Shown here: piece after piece, positions 8,383 to 15,735 of the stretch
Layout of the letters: every line of letters begins with the position of its first letter
How positions within the stretch are numbered: position 1 is the first letter of the stretch
Source of the DNA: Symbiodinium natans
Lineage: Eukaryota; Sar; Dinophyceae; Suessiales; Symbiodiniaceae
Reading direction: 5' to 3'
NCBI GenBank assembly: GCA_905221605.1
Contig: CAJNDS010000213.1
Location: 290,712-318,211, forward strand
DNA: 27,500 nt
Notes under the pieces: generated by a model
Databases searched by the model: none
Seen by the model: only the letters and a program-made list of their open reading frames with translations
Told to the model about the DNA's origin: nothing
Made by a program: the position numbers and the translations under genes

Positions 8383-10098
8383 CTAGCAGGGGTGCCCTTG
8401 AACCGGTCCTTCTTTTCTTTCCGTCACCCAGGCCTCTTCCGAAGTCTCCTGGGTCGTCTCCTCGACGACCTCGTCCTCGGCACTCTCGCTCTCGCTTTCT
8501 TCACCTTCCGAGTACAAGCTCTTGGGCACGTGTTTGGAGTAGTCGGGCTCCTCGGGAAGGTAAATCCACGTCGGGTCGGGGCCACAGTGTGCATCGGGGC
8601 CCCTTACTTCACGAAGGGGAGCTCGGACGTAGTACCCCTGTCGGGCCTCCCGGTCCCAAGCGGTCCACTGGTCCTTGTCAGGGTGGCCCGGAGTGCCCAA
8701 CTTCGACCACAAGTGGGCGTTGAGGCCATCCTCGTTGTACCTTTTCTTTTGGCCCTTGCAGCCGGGGCAAGGACACCAGTAGGTGGTTTTACCATCCTTG
8801 TCCTTTCCCACAGCACACTGCGCATCAGCACTCGGCCCCAGCACGCACAGGTAGCCCAGATCGCCGTCTCCAGTGGGCTCCTCGCCCCCTTCTTCCTCCG
8901 GCCATTCTTGGCCGTCCGCGCCTTCGCCCTCGAGGGAATGGGCTTTGCCCTTACCAGGCTTGTTGCCCTTTCCCTTTCCTCCTTTTCCCTTGGACGGCTT
9001 GCCGCCTTTGGGGTCTTTCGGCGCTGGCGGCTTCCCAGTTCCACCGTTCTCCTTGGCGTACCAACAGTTGCTTTTGCGGTGGCCCTTTCTCTGGCACAGG
9101 CGGCACACGATGTCCTTGTCCGGGTTCCCTTGACCTTTGGCACCACCGCCCTTGCCGCCCTTGGTGTCCTTACCGCCCTTGCCCTTGCCCTTGAAGGCAT
9201 CGAGTTCCATCGGCGTAGCGCCGCCGTCGTCCACCTTTGCAGACTTCTGCTCGGTATACGAGATCACTTCGGCGCGGGCCTTCGCACACGTGTCCAGCCG
9301 AGCAATGTTCATCTCGAGGTGGTCCTCCAAGGTCTCGGGCACCATGCTCAGGAGGATAGTCACCTTCTGAGCATCCTCGAGGTCCTTGTTGCCTCTCTGA
9401 ACGTACTCGGCGAGGTCGGCCTCCCACTTGTCGATGGAGGCCCGCAACTGCTCCAAAGTGAAGCGGGGCTGCACAAGGATGCGGCGAAGCAACCGCATGT
9501 TGCTCCGAGCATTGCGCGGCTCATATACGTGGCAAAGCCGACGCCACGCATCCAGGCCACACCTCTTCCGGGCATTAAACACCACCGTGTAGGGCATCTC
9601 GCTCGTCAGCGAAATCAAGGCCACATGCAACTGGCGATCCACATCCACGGCCTCCGGCACCTTGTTCACGTACTCGGTGAGGGTGGACTCCTGGATCGTC
9701 TCGTCGCCCTTGTTGCGTGCCCAGTCCAGGCACTCCTGACCTTTGGTCGGAAACTGGGAGCTGAACCAGCTCTCGAACTTGTAACTCCAAGCTTTCCAAA
9801 CCTTTCTCGCATCTTCGTGCGAGCCCTTCAGGATGTCGGGCTTTCCAACGCCCTTTATGTCCACCACGGAGGACTTCTTTGCCATGGCATCGAATGCCCT
9901 TACCTGGGCCTCAGCAGTTGCCCTTTGGGTGTTAACCTGCTCCTTCAAAGCGGCCTCCAGCAACTCGAACCTCCTGTTCGACTCCTGGCTCATCTGAGCC
10001 ATCCCTGTCTGCACCTGCTGGAGGATTTGGCCGAAAATCATTTCAGCAGAGCCCTGTGCACCTGGTGCCGAAGTTGGGCTTCCACCAGGCGAAGCCAT
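8383..10098 (-). CDS. Copia gag
   Basis: 571 aa from ATG at 10098 (the GTG one codon earlier is unlikely as start). N-terminal coiled-coil-like region, then a copia-type capsid region (residues about 80-290: KVWKAWSYKFESWFSSQ, LMAL-like helices, LRRILVQPRFTLEQL), a Gly/Lys-rich spacer, a CCHC zinc knuckle CRLCQRKGHRKSNC (C-x2-C-x4-H-x4-C) at about residue 335, and a second Cys cluster CPCPGCKG. The C-terminal part ends in an acidic tail. Role: forms the particle and binds element RNA. No interruption within 571 codons, in contrast to pol. Confidence 0.9.
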   Translation of the reverse strand: MASPGGSPTSAPGAQGSAEMIFGQILQQVQTGMAQMSQESNRRFELLEAALKEQVNTQRATAEAQVRAFDAMAKKSSVVDIKGVGKPDILKGSHEDARKVWKAWSYKFESWFSSQFPTKGQECLDWARNKGDETIQESTLTEYVNKVPEAVDVDRQLHVALISLTSEMPYTVVFNARKRCGLDAWRRLCHVYEPRNARSNMRLLRRILVQPRFTLEQLRASIDKWEADLAEYVQRGNKDLEDAQKVTILLSMVPETLEDHLEMNIARLDTCAKARAEVISYTEQKSAKVDDGGATPMELDAFKGKGKGGKDTKGGKGGGAKGQGNPDKDIVCRLCQRKGHRKSNCWYAKENGGTGKPPAPKDPKGGKPSKGKGGKGKGNKPGKGKAHSLEGEGADGQEWPEEEGGEEPTGDGDLGYLCVLGPSADAQCAVGKDKDGKTTYWCPCPGCKGQKKRYNEDGLNAHLWSKLGTPGHPDKDQWTAWDREARQGYYVRAPLREVRGPDAHCGPDPTWIYLPEEPDYSKHVPKSLYSEGEESESESAEDEVVEETTQETSEEAWVTERKEGPVQGHPC

Positions 10099-10372
10099 CA
10101 CTTGTTCTTATAGAACTTCGAAAGGCGGTGGAGCACGGACCCTGACTGGCCCTGCAGGAGCTGGCCTATCGCGGCCCAAAGCCTCTGGAGCCTCCTCCAC
10201 TTCCAGAGGTGCCTCAAAAGGCGAACCCCCACCTAGCCCTGGCCCGAGCCGATGCGGCTCTGAGCCTGAGCTGGTGGATTATCCACACCGATACGCCTCT
10301 GTTTCTCCGAGGTTCGGTTGCCACCACCGTCCAGGAGGCACTGGATCCAGCCGCCTCACTTCGGCGGCTCCT
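10099..10372 (-). other. Copia 5' leader
   Basis: About 275 nt between the primer-binding site and the gag ATG. No supported reading frame; expected to hold packaging signals, none recognised. Confidence 0.5.
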
Positions 10373-10378
10373 GTTCCA

Positions 10379-10392
10379 GAGCTCCGCTACCA
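10379..10392 (-). other. Primer-binding site, initiator-Met-tRNA-like
   Basis: Sense TGGTAGCGGAGCTC starts immediately after the 5' LTR. It is complementary to a tRNA 3' end GAGCTCCGCTACCA, which resembles eukaryotic initiator tRNA-Met ends (AGC[A/G]GAG acceptor stem), the common primer of copia elements. Confidence 0.75.
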
Positions 10393-10505
10393 TGCAGCGG
10401 ACTTTTAGGCTCACGGGGCCTTCTCTATGCTAAGCCAAAAGGGCTACGGTGACACAAAGCTACCAAGACACTGAACAGACAAAACAAGGCCTCTACTTTC
10501 CTACA
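10393..10505 (-). repeat. 5' LTR of the copia element
   Basis: 113 bp, identical to 3251-3363. Expected to hold promoter and RNA start. Includes the spliced-leader-like sequence. Confidence 0.95.
10433..10449 (-). promoter_or_regulatory. Dinoflagellate spliced-leader-like 17-mer in 5' LTR
   Basis: Sense CCGTAGCCCTTTTGGCT, one mismatch to the DinoSL 5' part, preceded by A. In the 5' LTR it lies about 60 nt downstream of the LTR start, 41 nt before the PBS. Confidence 0.7.
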
Positions 10506-10593
10506 ACATGCTGAACCCTAAAACCCTGAAAGCCTGGAAAGACGAAAGCCCTAAGCCACTACAACCCGAAACTCTGGAACACTAGACACAGAA

Positions 10594-10665
10594 CCCTAAA
10601 CCCTAAACCCTAAACCCGAAACCCTAAACCCTACACGCTAAAGCCTAAACCCTAAACCCTACAAA
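10594..10665 (-). repeat. (CCCTAAA)n degenerate array
   Basis: Heptads with CGAAAC and ACACGC variants just right of the copia element, next to the donor of the exon at 10671-10731. Confidence 0.85.
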
Positions 10666-10670
10666 CAAAC

Positions 10671-10731
10671 CCGACATCTTGTTCAGGCCATCCCAGTCCT
10701 CCAACTTCAGCTTCCTGGTGTCGCCCAAAAC
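10671..10731 (-). CDS. K+ channel-like gene, pre-pore exon
   Basis: Sixty-one nt, acceptor CCCTCAG and GT donor GTCGG|GTTTGTTTG. It reads VLGDTRKLKLEDWDGLNKMS and ends in phase 1, matching the 2-nt start of the pore-helix exon at 1935-1974. The donor intron holds the copia element. Confidence 0.7.
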
Positions 10732-11144
10732 CTGAGGGGGGGAGGGGGGGGTTTAGGGTTATATAGGGTTTAGGGTTTAGGGTTTCGGGTTTCGGGTTTA
10801 GGGTTAGGGTTTAGGAGGTTGTGGGGGGGGGGGGGGGGGTTGGGGGGCAGTTGGGGGGTTTTGGGGGTTTGGGAGGAGTTTTGGGAGGGATTTTCCCGAA
10901 AGCCTCAACCTAAACGTTTACAGCTTAGGGGAATGTTTCGGGATTTCTGGGATGTGGGGTGTTTCGGTCTCAGGGGGTTTCAGATTTATGGACGTTGGGG
11001 GCTTTGGGGCATGGGGGGATGTTTACATTTAGGGATTCAGGGATGTGGGGGGCTTCAAAGTTGCGTTGGCAAGCACAGCCGATGTCGCCACTTTGGGACT
11101 AACAGCGTGGCGCAAGCTAAACCCTTAACCCTATAAAGCCCCAC
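10732..11144. other. Intron: TTTAGGG-like repeat and poly(G)
   Basis: Degenerate TTTAGGG from about 10750, an 18-base G run at about 10822-10839, then diverged G-rich sequence and a few CCCTTAA units at about 11117-11135. No gene seen. Confidence 0.7.
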
Positions 11145-11225
11145 CCATCTTCGCCGGGTCACGGCGAGTTCGAAGACGTACCTCAGGTGTGGCAGTGCAT
11201 TCGACACGCCCGGAACCTTACTCCA
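11145..11225 (-). CDS. K+ channel-like gene, exon
   Basis: Eighty-one nt (27 codons, phase 0 both ends), acceptor GTTCCCAG, donor AGATGG|GTGGGG. Reads WSKVPGVSNALPHLRYVFEL then AVTRRRW. Position after the first strongly hydrophobic segment suggests an extracellular loop before the pore helix. Confidence 0.7.
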
Positions 11226-11339
11226 CTGGGAACCATGACGAAAATGAGATGGAGGGGCTTAAGGGTTTATGGTTTAGGGTTTGTCAGCAAGAATGAAAAA
11301 ACACTTCGCCAGGAGACTAAAGGCGTACCCTATACTCAC

Positions 11340-11408
11340 TGGGCGGTCAGGGCACATGAATGCGGCAATGCCAACCGAGGCCCATGCAAAGATGACCCCG
11401 CCGCCCAC
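11340..11408 (-). CDS. K+ channel-like gene, transmembrane exon
   Basis: Sixty-nine nt (23 codons, phase 0), with textbook signals: acceptor CTCTAACCAG and donor CCCA|GTGAGTAT. Encodes VGGGVIFAWASVGIAAFM followed by CPDRP, a transmembrane segment. The exon bounds are among the best supported in the window. Confidence 0.78.
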
Positions 11409-11567
11409 CTGGTTAGAGGGATTTTCGGTCTGCTGTCCCCCCCCCACCCCCCGCGCCAGCTATGCGACAAGGGAACATCCGTGTTGGGAGGGCTTAGGGT
11501 CTAGGGACCCTAAGCCCTAATTAACGCAGATACACCCTAAACCCCCCAAGCCCTTGTGGGGGGGAAT

Positions 11568-11612
11568 CTTGAAGGTTCATGGGTACTTACAAGTGGGGTT
11601 CTAAGTACTGTA
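11568..11612. repeat. Partial foldback element, family II end
   Basis: CTTGAAGGTTCATGGGTAC resembles the ends of the family II elements at 16530-16796 and 24216-24346; only one end is present. Confidence 0.45.
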
Positions 11613-11646
11613 CCGGATGCAAGGTTAAAGCCAAACTTTCCTAAAC

Positions 11647-11732
11647 CCTAAAAAGCCTGAAATTGTTGAATTTGGGCTCAGAAGTCTGTTGCTGGTACAG
11701 GGGGCTCCGAGCGATGTCCCTGGACACTAGCA
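11647..11732 (-). CDS. K+ channel-like gene, exon
   Basis: Eighty-six nt, acceptor ACCCTCAG, donor TTTAGG|GTTTAGG inside the heptad itself. Encodes LVSRDIARSPLYQQQTSEPK then FNNFRLFR. Its two leading nt complete the ATG codon opened by the exon at 11898. Confidence 0.68.
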
Positions 11733-11743
11733 CTGAGGGTTTC

Positions 11744-11766
11744 GGGGGGGGGGGGGGGGGGGGGGT
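11744..11766 (+). repeat. Poly(G) tract
   Basis: Uninterrupted run of about 23 G in an intron, next to degenerate TTTAGGG. Confidence 0.9.
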
Positions 11767-11897
11767 TGTCGGGTTCGGGAATGACGGGTCGCGCTGCGGC
11801 GGCAAAGAGGAAGGTTTAGGGCTTAAGGTTTAGGGTTTAGGCTTTCGGTTTGGGGTTCAGAGAGCTCACGGGCAAAGTCAGCCAGTTGACCCTAAAC

Positions 11898-12246
11898 TCC
11901 AAAACCATGCAATCCCTCGCTCTGCCTGCATGATGAGCTTGCTGTTGCAGAACCACGGCGGGCAGCGAGGTGTTGCCTTCTCCTCGTACTCCTCCACCAA
12001 TTGCTTCAAATAGAAGGCCAGGTACCTCACTGCACTGATCAAGGACGCCCTTGGGTTCTTGACACGAGGGGGGTTCTGTCAATTCTCGTATCAAGCTTCT
12101 TCATTGCCGTGATGCGTGCTGCCTTCACCGAGTCATCCCACCATCGCTGCAACAGCGAATGGCACTGGATGTTGCATGTACGCGCTGTACCACTTGCCGG
12201 CTCTCACCACTGAGTACCCAAGTAGCTGCGTGCAAGAGGCCTTTCC
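11898..12246 (-). CDS. K+ channel-like gene, exon block with frame discrepancy
   Basis: Enters after acceptor TGATTTCAG at 12247 and ends at donor TTTTGGA|GTTTAGGG. The first part reads QLLGYSVVRAGKWYSAYMQ, the middle RWWDDSVKAARITAMKKLDT in a second frame, and the last part SLISAVRYLAFYLKQLVEEY and PPWFCNSKLIMQAERGIAWF. The frame shifts near 12150 (CATCCAG) and near 12068-12073 (a six-base C run, sense); one base fewer and one base more there would give one continuous exon. Alternatives: a short intron between about 12076 and 12136, real mutations, or assembly errors. The last part (178 nt, 11898-12075) is the surest. Confidence 0.6.
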
Positions 12247-12298
12247 CTGAAATCATACATCATGAATTCATGAATCATGAGCCACTCAAAGTCTCACC

Positions 12299-12400
12299 GT
12301 AAACCCTAAACCCTAAACCCTAAACCCTAAACCCTAAACCCTAAACCCAAAAAGCCCTAAACCCTAAACCCTAAACCCTAAACCCTAAACCCTAAAGCCC
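12299..12400 (-). repeat. (CCCTAAA)n array
   Basis: About 13 units; reads TTTAGGG in the gene sense directly after the donor of the exon at 12410-12511. Confidence 0.95.
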
Positions 12401-12409
12401 TAAGCTATC

Positions 12410-12511
12410 CTGCAGGGTAAGGTGCAGCATGAGAAGCAAGCCGCCAGCCGCACAGGCGCACTCAGTCATGCCCGAGTGCAGCGGACGGTGCTTGGCGTAC
12501 GCAACAAGCGC
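12410..12511 (-). CDS. K+ channel-like gene, transmembrane exon
   Basis: 102 nt (34 codons, phase 0), acceptor AACCGTCAG. Encodes ALVAYAKHRPLHSGMTECAC followed by AAGGLLLMLHLTLQ, a hydrophobic segment. The best-phased donor is CTGCAG|GATAGC, a GA donor as known in dinoflagellates; GC three bases on would change phase. Confidence 0.68.
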
Positions 12512-12533
12512 CTGACGGTTTTAGGGTTTAGGG

Positions 12534-12774
12534 GTTATTAGAGTTATTAGAGTTATTAGAGTTATTAGAGTTATTAGAGTTATTAGAGTTATTAGAGTTA
12601 TTAGAGTTCTTAGAGTTATTAGAGTTATTAGAGTTATTAGAGTTATTAGAGTTCTTAGATTTATTAGGGTTATTAGAGCTATTAGAGTTATTAGAGTTAT
12701 TCGAGATATTAGAGTTATTAGAGTTATTAGAGTTATTAGAGTTATTAGAGTTATTAGAGTTATTAGAGTTATTA
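12534..12774 (+). repeat. (GTTATTAGA)n nonamer array
   Basis: About 27 copies of a 9 bp unit, AT-rich, with few substitutions (CTTAGA, CGAGAT), running straight into the TTTAGGG array. Unlike any other array in the window in base composition. Confidence 0.95.
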
Positions 12775-12881
12775 GGGTTTAGGGTTTAGGGTTTAGGGTT
12801 TAGGGTTTAGGGTTTAGGGTTTAGGGTTTAGGGTTTAGGGTTTAGGGTTTAGGGTTTAGGGTTTAGGGTTTAGGGTTTAGG
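12775..12881 (+). repeat. (TTTAGGG)n array
   Basis: Fifteen near-perfect units, contiguous with the nonamer array. Confidence 0.95.
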
Positions 12882-13074
12882 GGTGTTCCGTGCTCGGCGC
12901 AGCTAGCTCTTCAGGGCGCAATTGTGGGCTGACCAATGTGACGATAGCTAGGGACCCCAAACATGGACCCCCAAAATAGTAGGATCTCCTTACAAAGAGG
13001 ACCCCAAGAAGGTACTCCGAATATCGCAAGCCCCCAGATGATGCAACCCCTAAACCCCCAAACCCCAACTCAGC
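12882..13074. other. Intron interior, no gene seen
   Basis: Unique sequence inside the intron between channel exons 13075-13175 and 12410-12511; in the gene sense the intron opens with TTGGGGTTTGGGGGTTTAGG. Confidence 0.5.
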
Positions 13075-13175
13075 CGACATGAAACTCTTTAAGGACACGG
13101 CGCCGGCAACAACTTTGTAGAGGTGGGCCCGAGATCGGACTCGTTGTCTTGCGTCAGGAGCTGCGTTCGGTTCAC
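13075..13175 (-). CDS. K+ channel-like gene, most upstream exon recognised
   Basis: 101 nt, acceptor CTTCCTGTTCAG, GC donor ATGTCG|GCTGAG. Encodes EPNAAPDARQRVRSRAHLY followed by KVVAGAVSLKSFMS. Phase 0 at the end matches the next exon. A second frame is open for 28 codons, so some doubt remains. Confidence 0.6.
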
Positions 13176-13286
13176 CTGAACAGGAAGGGATCAGGTTTCG
13201 GGCTGAAGGGGCTTTTAACTTGGAGGTTTCAGGGGTTTGAGATTTCATTTCAGGGGCTTTAAGGGATTTTCAGGGTTCAAGGTTCG

Positions 13287-13639
13287 TCGGGGGTTCAGGG
13301 TTTAGGGTTTAGGGTTTAGGGTTTAGGGTTTAGGGTTTAGGGTTTAGGGTTTAGGGTTTAGGGTTTAGGGTTTGGGTTTAGGGTTTAGGGTTTAGGGTTT
13401 GTTTAGGGTTTAGGGTTTAGGGTTTAGGGTTTAGGGTTTAGGGTTTAGGGTTTAGGGTTTAGGGTTTAGGGTTTAGGGTTTAGGGTTTAGGGTTTAGGTT
13501 TTATGGTTTAGGGTTTAGGGTTTAGGGTTTAGGGTTTAGGGTTTAGGGTTTAGGGTTTAGGGTTTAGGGTTTAGGGTTTAGGGTTTAGGGTTTAGGGTTT
13601 AGGGTTTAGGGTTTAGGGTTTAGGGTTTAGGGTTTAGGG
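13287..13639 (+). repeat. Longest (TTTAGGG)n array of the window
   Basis: About 50 units in 350 bp, near-perfect, with single indels at about 13374, 13401 and 13497. Orientation constant. Confidence 0.97.
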
Positions 13640-13960
13640 TTCAGGCGGGCGCGGGTGCGGGGGGAGGGAAAGGCTTGTAGCTGGACGTGGGTTCAGGGTT
13701 TTCGTGTGTGAGACATTTGAACTCGTTTGGTGGGGGGACCTCTTTCCTGAAGCCCCTTCAGCGGTTCTGGGTTCAGGATTCAGGGTTCAGGGTTCAGGGT
13801 TTAGGGTTTAGGGTTTAGGGCCCTTGCAACCCTCGTACATAGTGTCAGCCCCGTCATGCGACGTCTCGAGCCGAAATCTTAGGGACGTCTTTGGAATAGG
13901 CTGCCGCCACACCCTATAAACCCATGAACCCCCCCAAACCCAAAACCCTCACCCTAGCCC
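13640..13960. other. Non-coding stretch, nothing clear
   Basis: Unique sequence with a few TTCAGGG and TTTAGGG units at about 13770-13820. A short minus-strand frame (KEVPPPNEFKCLTHEN) at about 13700-13760 is too weak to call. Confidence 0.4.
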
Positions 13961-14074
13961 CTAAACCCTAAACCCTAAACCCTAAACCCTAAACCCTAAA
14001 CCCTAAACCCTAAACCCTAAACCCTAAACCCTAAACCCTAAACCCTAAACCCCAAACCCCAAACCCCAAACCCC
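13961..14074 (-). repeat. (CCCTAAA)n to (CCCCAAA)n array
   Basis: Sixteen units, the last four changed to CCCCAAA. Confidence 0.95.
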
Positions 14075-14078
14075 AAGA

Positions 14079-14157
14079 GCCTTGCCTCCACCTGTGCTTG
14101 GAGGAGGCCTTGGGCCGCACCCAGCTGCACCTCCCAGAGCTCTTCATCTTCATCCCA
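14079..14157. CDS. Candidate exon, strand ambiguous
   Basis: Unique 80 bp between a CCCTAAA and a TTTAGGG array. Plus strand: acceptor CCCCAAG, frame CLHLCLEEALGRTQLHLPEL then FIFIP, donor GGC|GTGTGG. Minus strand: AWDEDEELWEVQLGAAQGLL, but with no AG acceptor. Product unknown. Confidence 0.4.
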
Positions 14158-14163
14158 GGCGTG

Positions 14164-14310
14164 TGGGGTTTAGGGTTTAGGGTTTAGGGTTTAGGGTTTA
14201 GGGTTTAGGGTTTAGGGTTTAGGGTTTAGGGTTTAGGGTTTAGGGTTTAGGGTTTAAGGGTTTAGGGTTTAAGGGCTTAAGGGTTTAGGTTTTAGAGTTT
14301 AGATCCCCAT
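14164..14310 (+). repeat. (TTTAGGG)n array
   Basis: About 15 perfect units decaying into TTTAAGGG-type variants at the right. Confidence 0.95.
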
Positions 14311-14428
14311 AAAGGTCTGAAATGCCGGGGCTACTATATGCTTACAACCCGATAAGCCCTGGCACACGTTTGGCCAAACCCTAAACCTTAAACACCTTAA
14401 ACCCTATAAACTTCAACGCGCAGGGCAC

Positions 14429-14638
14429 TCAGGAAACGTCTTGGAAAGGCCCTTTCAGGTCAAGGGAAAGGTTCTTGCAGAACTTGCCTTTCTTAACGGC
14501 AAGCGCGGTGTTGAAGAGATGAACGCAAGATAGGCCCCGCATGCAGTCCAAGTACGACAAGTACGACCCCGCGAGAAGGATGAAGCGATGTCGGCGGCAC
14601 CCGCAGCTCTCCCCAGGGCTATTGCGGTTTAGGTGCAT
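14429..14638 (-). CDS. Candidate exon, unknown product
   Basis: Open for about 69 codons on the minus strand, with RFILLAGSYLSYLDCMRGLS and NTALAVKKGKFCKNLSLDLK. Located upstream of the channel exons in the same orientation, so possibly part of that gene, but no phase-consistent join was found. The plus strand is partly open too. Confidence 0.4.
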   Translation of the reverse strand: MHLNRNSPGESCGCRRHRFILLAGSYLSYLDCMRGLSCVHLFNTALAVKKGKFCKNLSLDLKGPFQDVS

Positions 14639-14644
14639 GGGCTC

Positions 14645-14702
14645 TTGTAAAAAGTATTGTTACACCTAAAAACCCTCTTGAAAAGTACCTATGAATCTGC
14701 AA
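14645..14702. repeat. Partial foldback element, family II end
   Basis: AAAGTACCTATGAATCTGCAAG resembles the right end of family II elements at 16744 and 24346; no left partner is recognisable. Confidence 0.35.
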
Positions 14703-14971
14703 GTAGGACTTTTCTCAAGGGCTTATGGAAATGATATGGAGGGCCGTAAGCTGGTCGGATGAGGGGGCCCACCTCGCATTGGCGTGACTCCAGAGACGCT
14801 GCACACAGCAAAGCAGAGGTCAGCAGGGTGGCGCAGGGGGCCCATTGCATGAGACTTTGGGGTCTTCGACCCCCGGTGAAGGGTAAGGTTCGATGGTAAG
14901 GTGATGCGTGACTTGAGCCAGAGCCCAGGATAAGCGCCAGGGTTTTTCGGCAATTGCTTCACTTTTTTCAG

Positions 14972-15091
14972 GGGTGCTTCTGAGGCGCCTCAAATACACC
15001 GTCCTCACCGCTCTTCGCCGCAATTTCCCGATTGTTTGAAGTCGGGGGGCTGCATGCTTAGGACTCTTCCAAAAGGATTTCGGGTGCCAGG
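14972..15091 (+). CDS. Candidate plus-strand exon with strong splice signals
   Basis: Acceptor GCTTCACTTTTTTCAG and donor CCAGG|GTAAGT are the most canonical pair in the window. One frame is open over the whole 120 nt (GASEAPQIHRPHRSSPQFPD and on); another is open only for the first part (RRLKYTVLTALRRNFPIV). Product unknown; opposite in strand to the flanking genes. Confidence 0.4.
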
Positions 15092-15187
15092 GTAAGTCAA
15101 CCACAACTTCAACAACGCAACAAGACTTCACGTGTCTTCCTGGCCTCATGACCTCTCAACCCCGCAGCCTGTGACTCCATTTACAAA

Positions 15188-15316
15188 GGGTTTAGGGTTT
15201 AGGGTTGGTTTAGGGTTTAGGGTTTAGGGTTTAGGGTTTAGGGTTTAGGGTTTGGGGTTTGGGGTTTGGGGTTTGGGGTTTGGGGTTTGGGGTTTGGGGT
15301 TTGGGGTTTGAGGGTT
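15188..15316 (+). repeat. (TTTAGGG)n changing to (TTTGGGG)n
   Basis: Eight TTTAGGG units followed by about nine TTTGGGG units: a clean switch of unit inside one array. Confidence 0.95.
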
Positions 15317-15413
15317 TAATTTATAGGGTTTAGGGTTTATGGTAGAAATGGCTCAATGGGGTTGAACTTTCAAATGTCTTCGGATTCCAAACCCTAAACC
15401 CTACAGCCTTAAC

Positions 15414-15494
15414 CCCACTGCCGTGGCCCTGGCAGCGCGATGTTGCCAGGAGATTAGGGTCTGCCCCCTCCCTGCACCACTGAGGGCTTCGGCA
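15414..15494 (-). CDS. Candidate exon, unknown product
   Basis: Acceptor CCACTCCCAG, donor GTGGG|GTTAAGG, frame AEALSGAGRGQTLISWQHRA. The plus strand also has an open frame with acceptor CCCTGGCAG, so the strand is uncertain. Confidence 0.35.
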
Positions 15495-15506
15495 CTGGGA
15501 GTGGGT

Positions 15507-15587
15507 TCGGGGTTTAGGGTTTAGGGTTTAGGGTTTAGGGTTTAGGGTTTAGGGTTTTTAGGGTTTATAGGGTTTAGGGTTTAGGGC
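15507..15587 (+). repeat. (TTTAGGG)n array
   Basis: About eleven units with one TTTTTAGGG slip. Confidence 0.93.
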
Positions 15588-15735
15588 AAGAAGAGAACAC
15601 CAGAACATTGTCAGGGGTGGGGGAGAGGAAGCAGGAAGGGGATGTGCAGTTGGACAGCAGGCTTGCCTACTTCCGTGGTCTTGCATCAACATCACTCGCG
15701 CACTGCTTTGAACTTGCAAGCGTCTGGGCTTGCAA

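Larger units (their letters stand above)
3251..10505 (-). mobile_element. Ty1/copia-type LTR retrotransposon, full length
   Basis: A 7255 bp element bounded by identical 113 bp LTRs (TG...CA), read on the minus strand. Order gag - protease - integrase - RT - RNase H, which is diagnostic of copia (integrase before RT). A primer-binding site sits directly after the 5' LTR (right side) and a short purine tract before the 3' LTR. Flanks AAATG (3246-3250) and ACATG (10506-10510) look like a 5 bp target duplication with one mismatch. It sits in an intron of the K+ channel-like gene in the host-sense orientation. The pol region changes frame four times and the integrase lacks its centre, so this copy is probably not autonomous as assembled. 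LTR identity suggests a young insertion, but 113 bp gives little resolution. Confidence 0.93.
128..13175 (-). other. Gene (multi-exon): potassium-channel-like membrane protein
   Basis: Manual gene model on the minus strand, partial at both ends. Exons in transcript order: 13175-13075, 12511-12410, 12246-11898 (frame discrepancy inside), 11732-11647, 11408-11340, 11225-11145, 10731-10671, 1974-1935, 1535-1486, 691-606, 177-128. Codon phase is compatible at every join except inside the 12246-11898 block. The encoded protein has several hydrophobic stretches (GLLLMLHLTL, GGGVIFAWASVGIAAFM), a pore helix (LEEAIYFCVE), the K+ filter TTVGYGD and a following helix (REVFLAAYSVIGCSIVAAS). Known: this pore helix-filter-helix order defines K+-selective channels of plasma or organelle membranes. 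Inference: a K+ channel of uncertain subfamily; no S4 voltage-sensor arginine ladder was seen. One intron of about 8.7 kb holds a copia element. Introns consist largely of telomere-like repeat. Confidence 0.72.

Noticed and set aside
8281-10113. A 610-codon open frame on the plus strand across the gag region
   Set aside because: It is the antisense shadow of gag, whose minus-strand frame has a zinc knuckle and capsid features; the plus frame has none and lies inside a sense-strand retrotransposon gene.
12534-13639. CRISPR-like repeat array
   Set aside because: Units are 7-9 bp without spacers; the genome is eukaryotic.
13700-13760. Minus-strand frame KEVPPPNEFKCLTHEN as an exon
   Set aside because: Short, no convincing donor, and flanked by array on one side only.
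14912-14920. CTTGAGCCA, matching the end of the spliced leader in reverse
   Set aside because: Only nine bases agree, easily by chance, unlike the 16 of 17 match in the LTRs.
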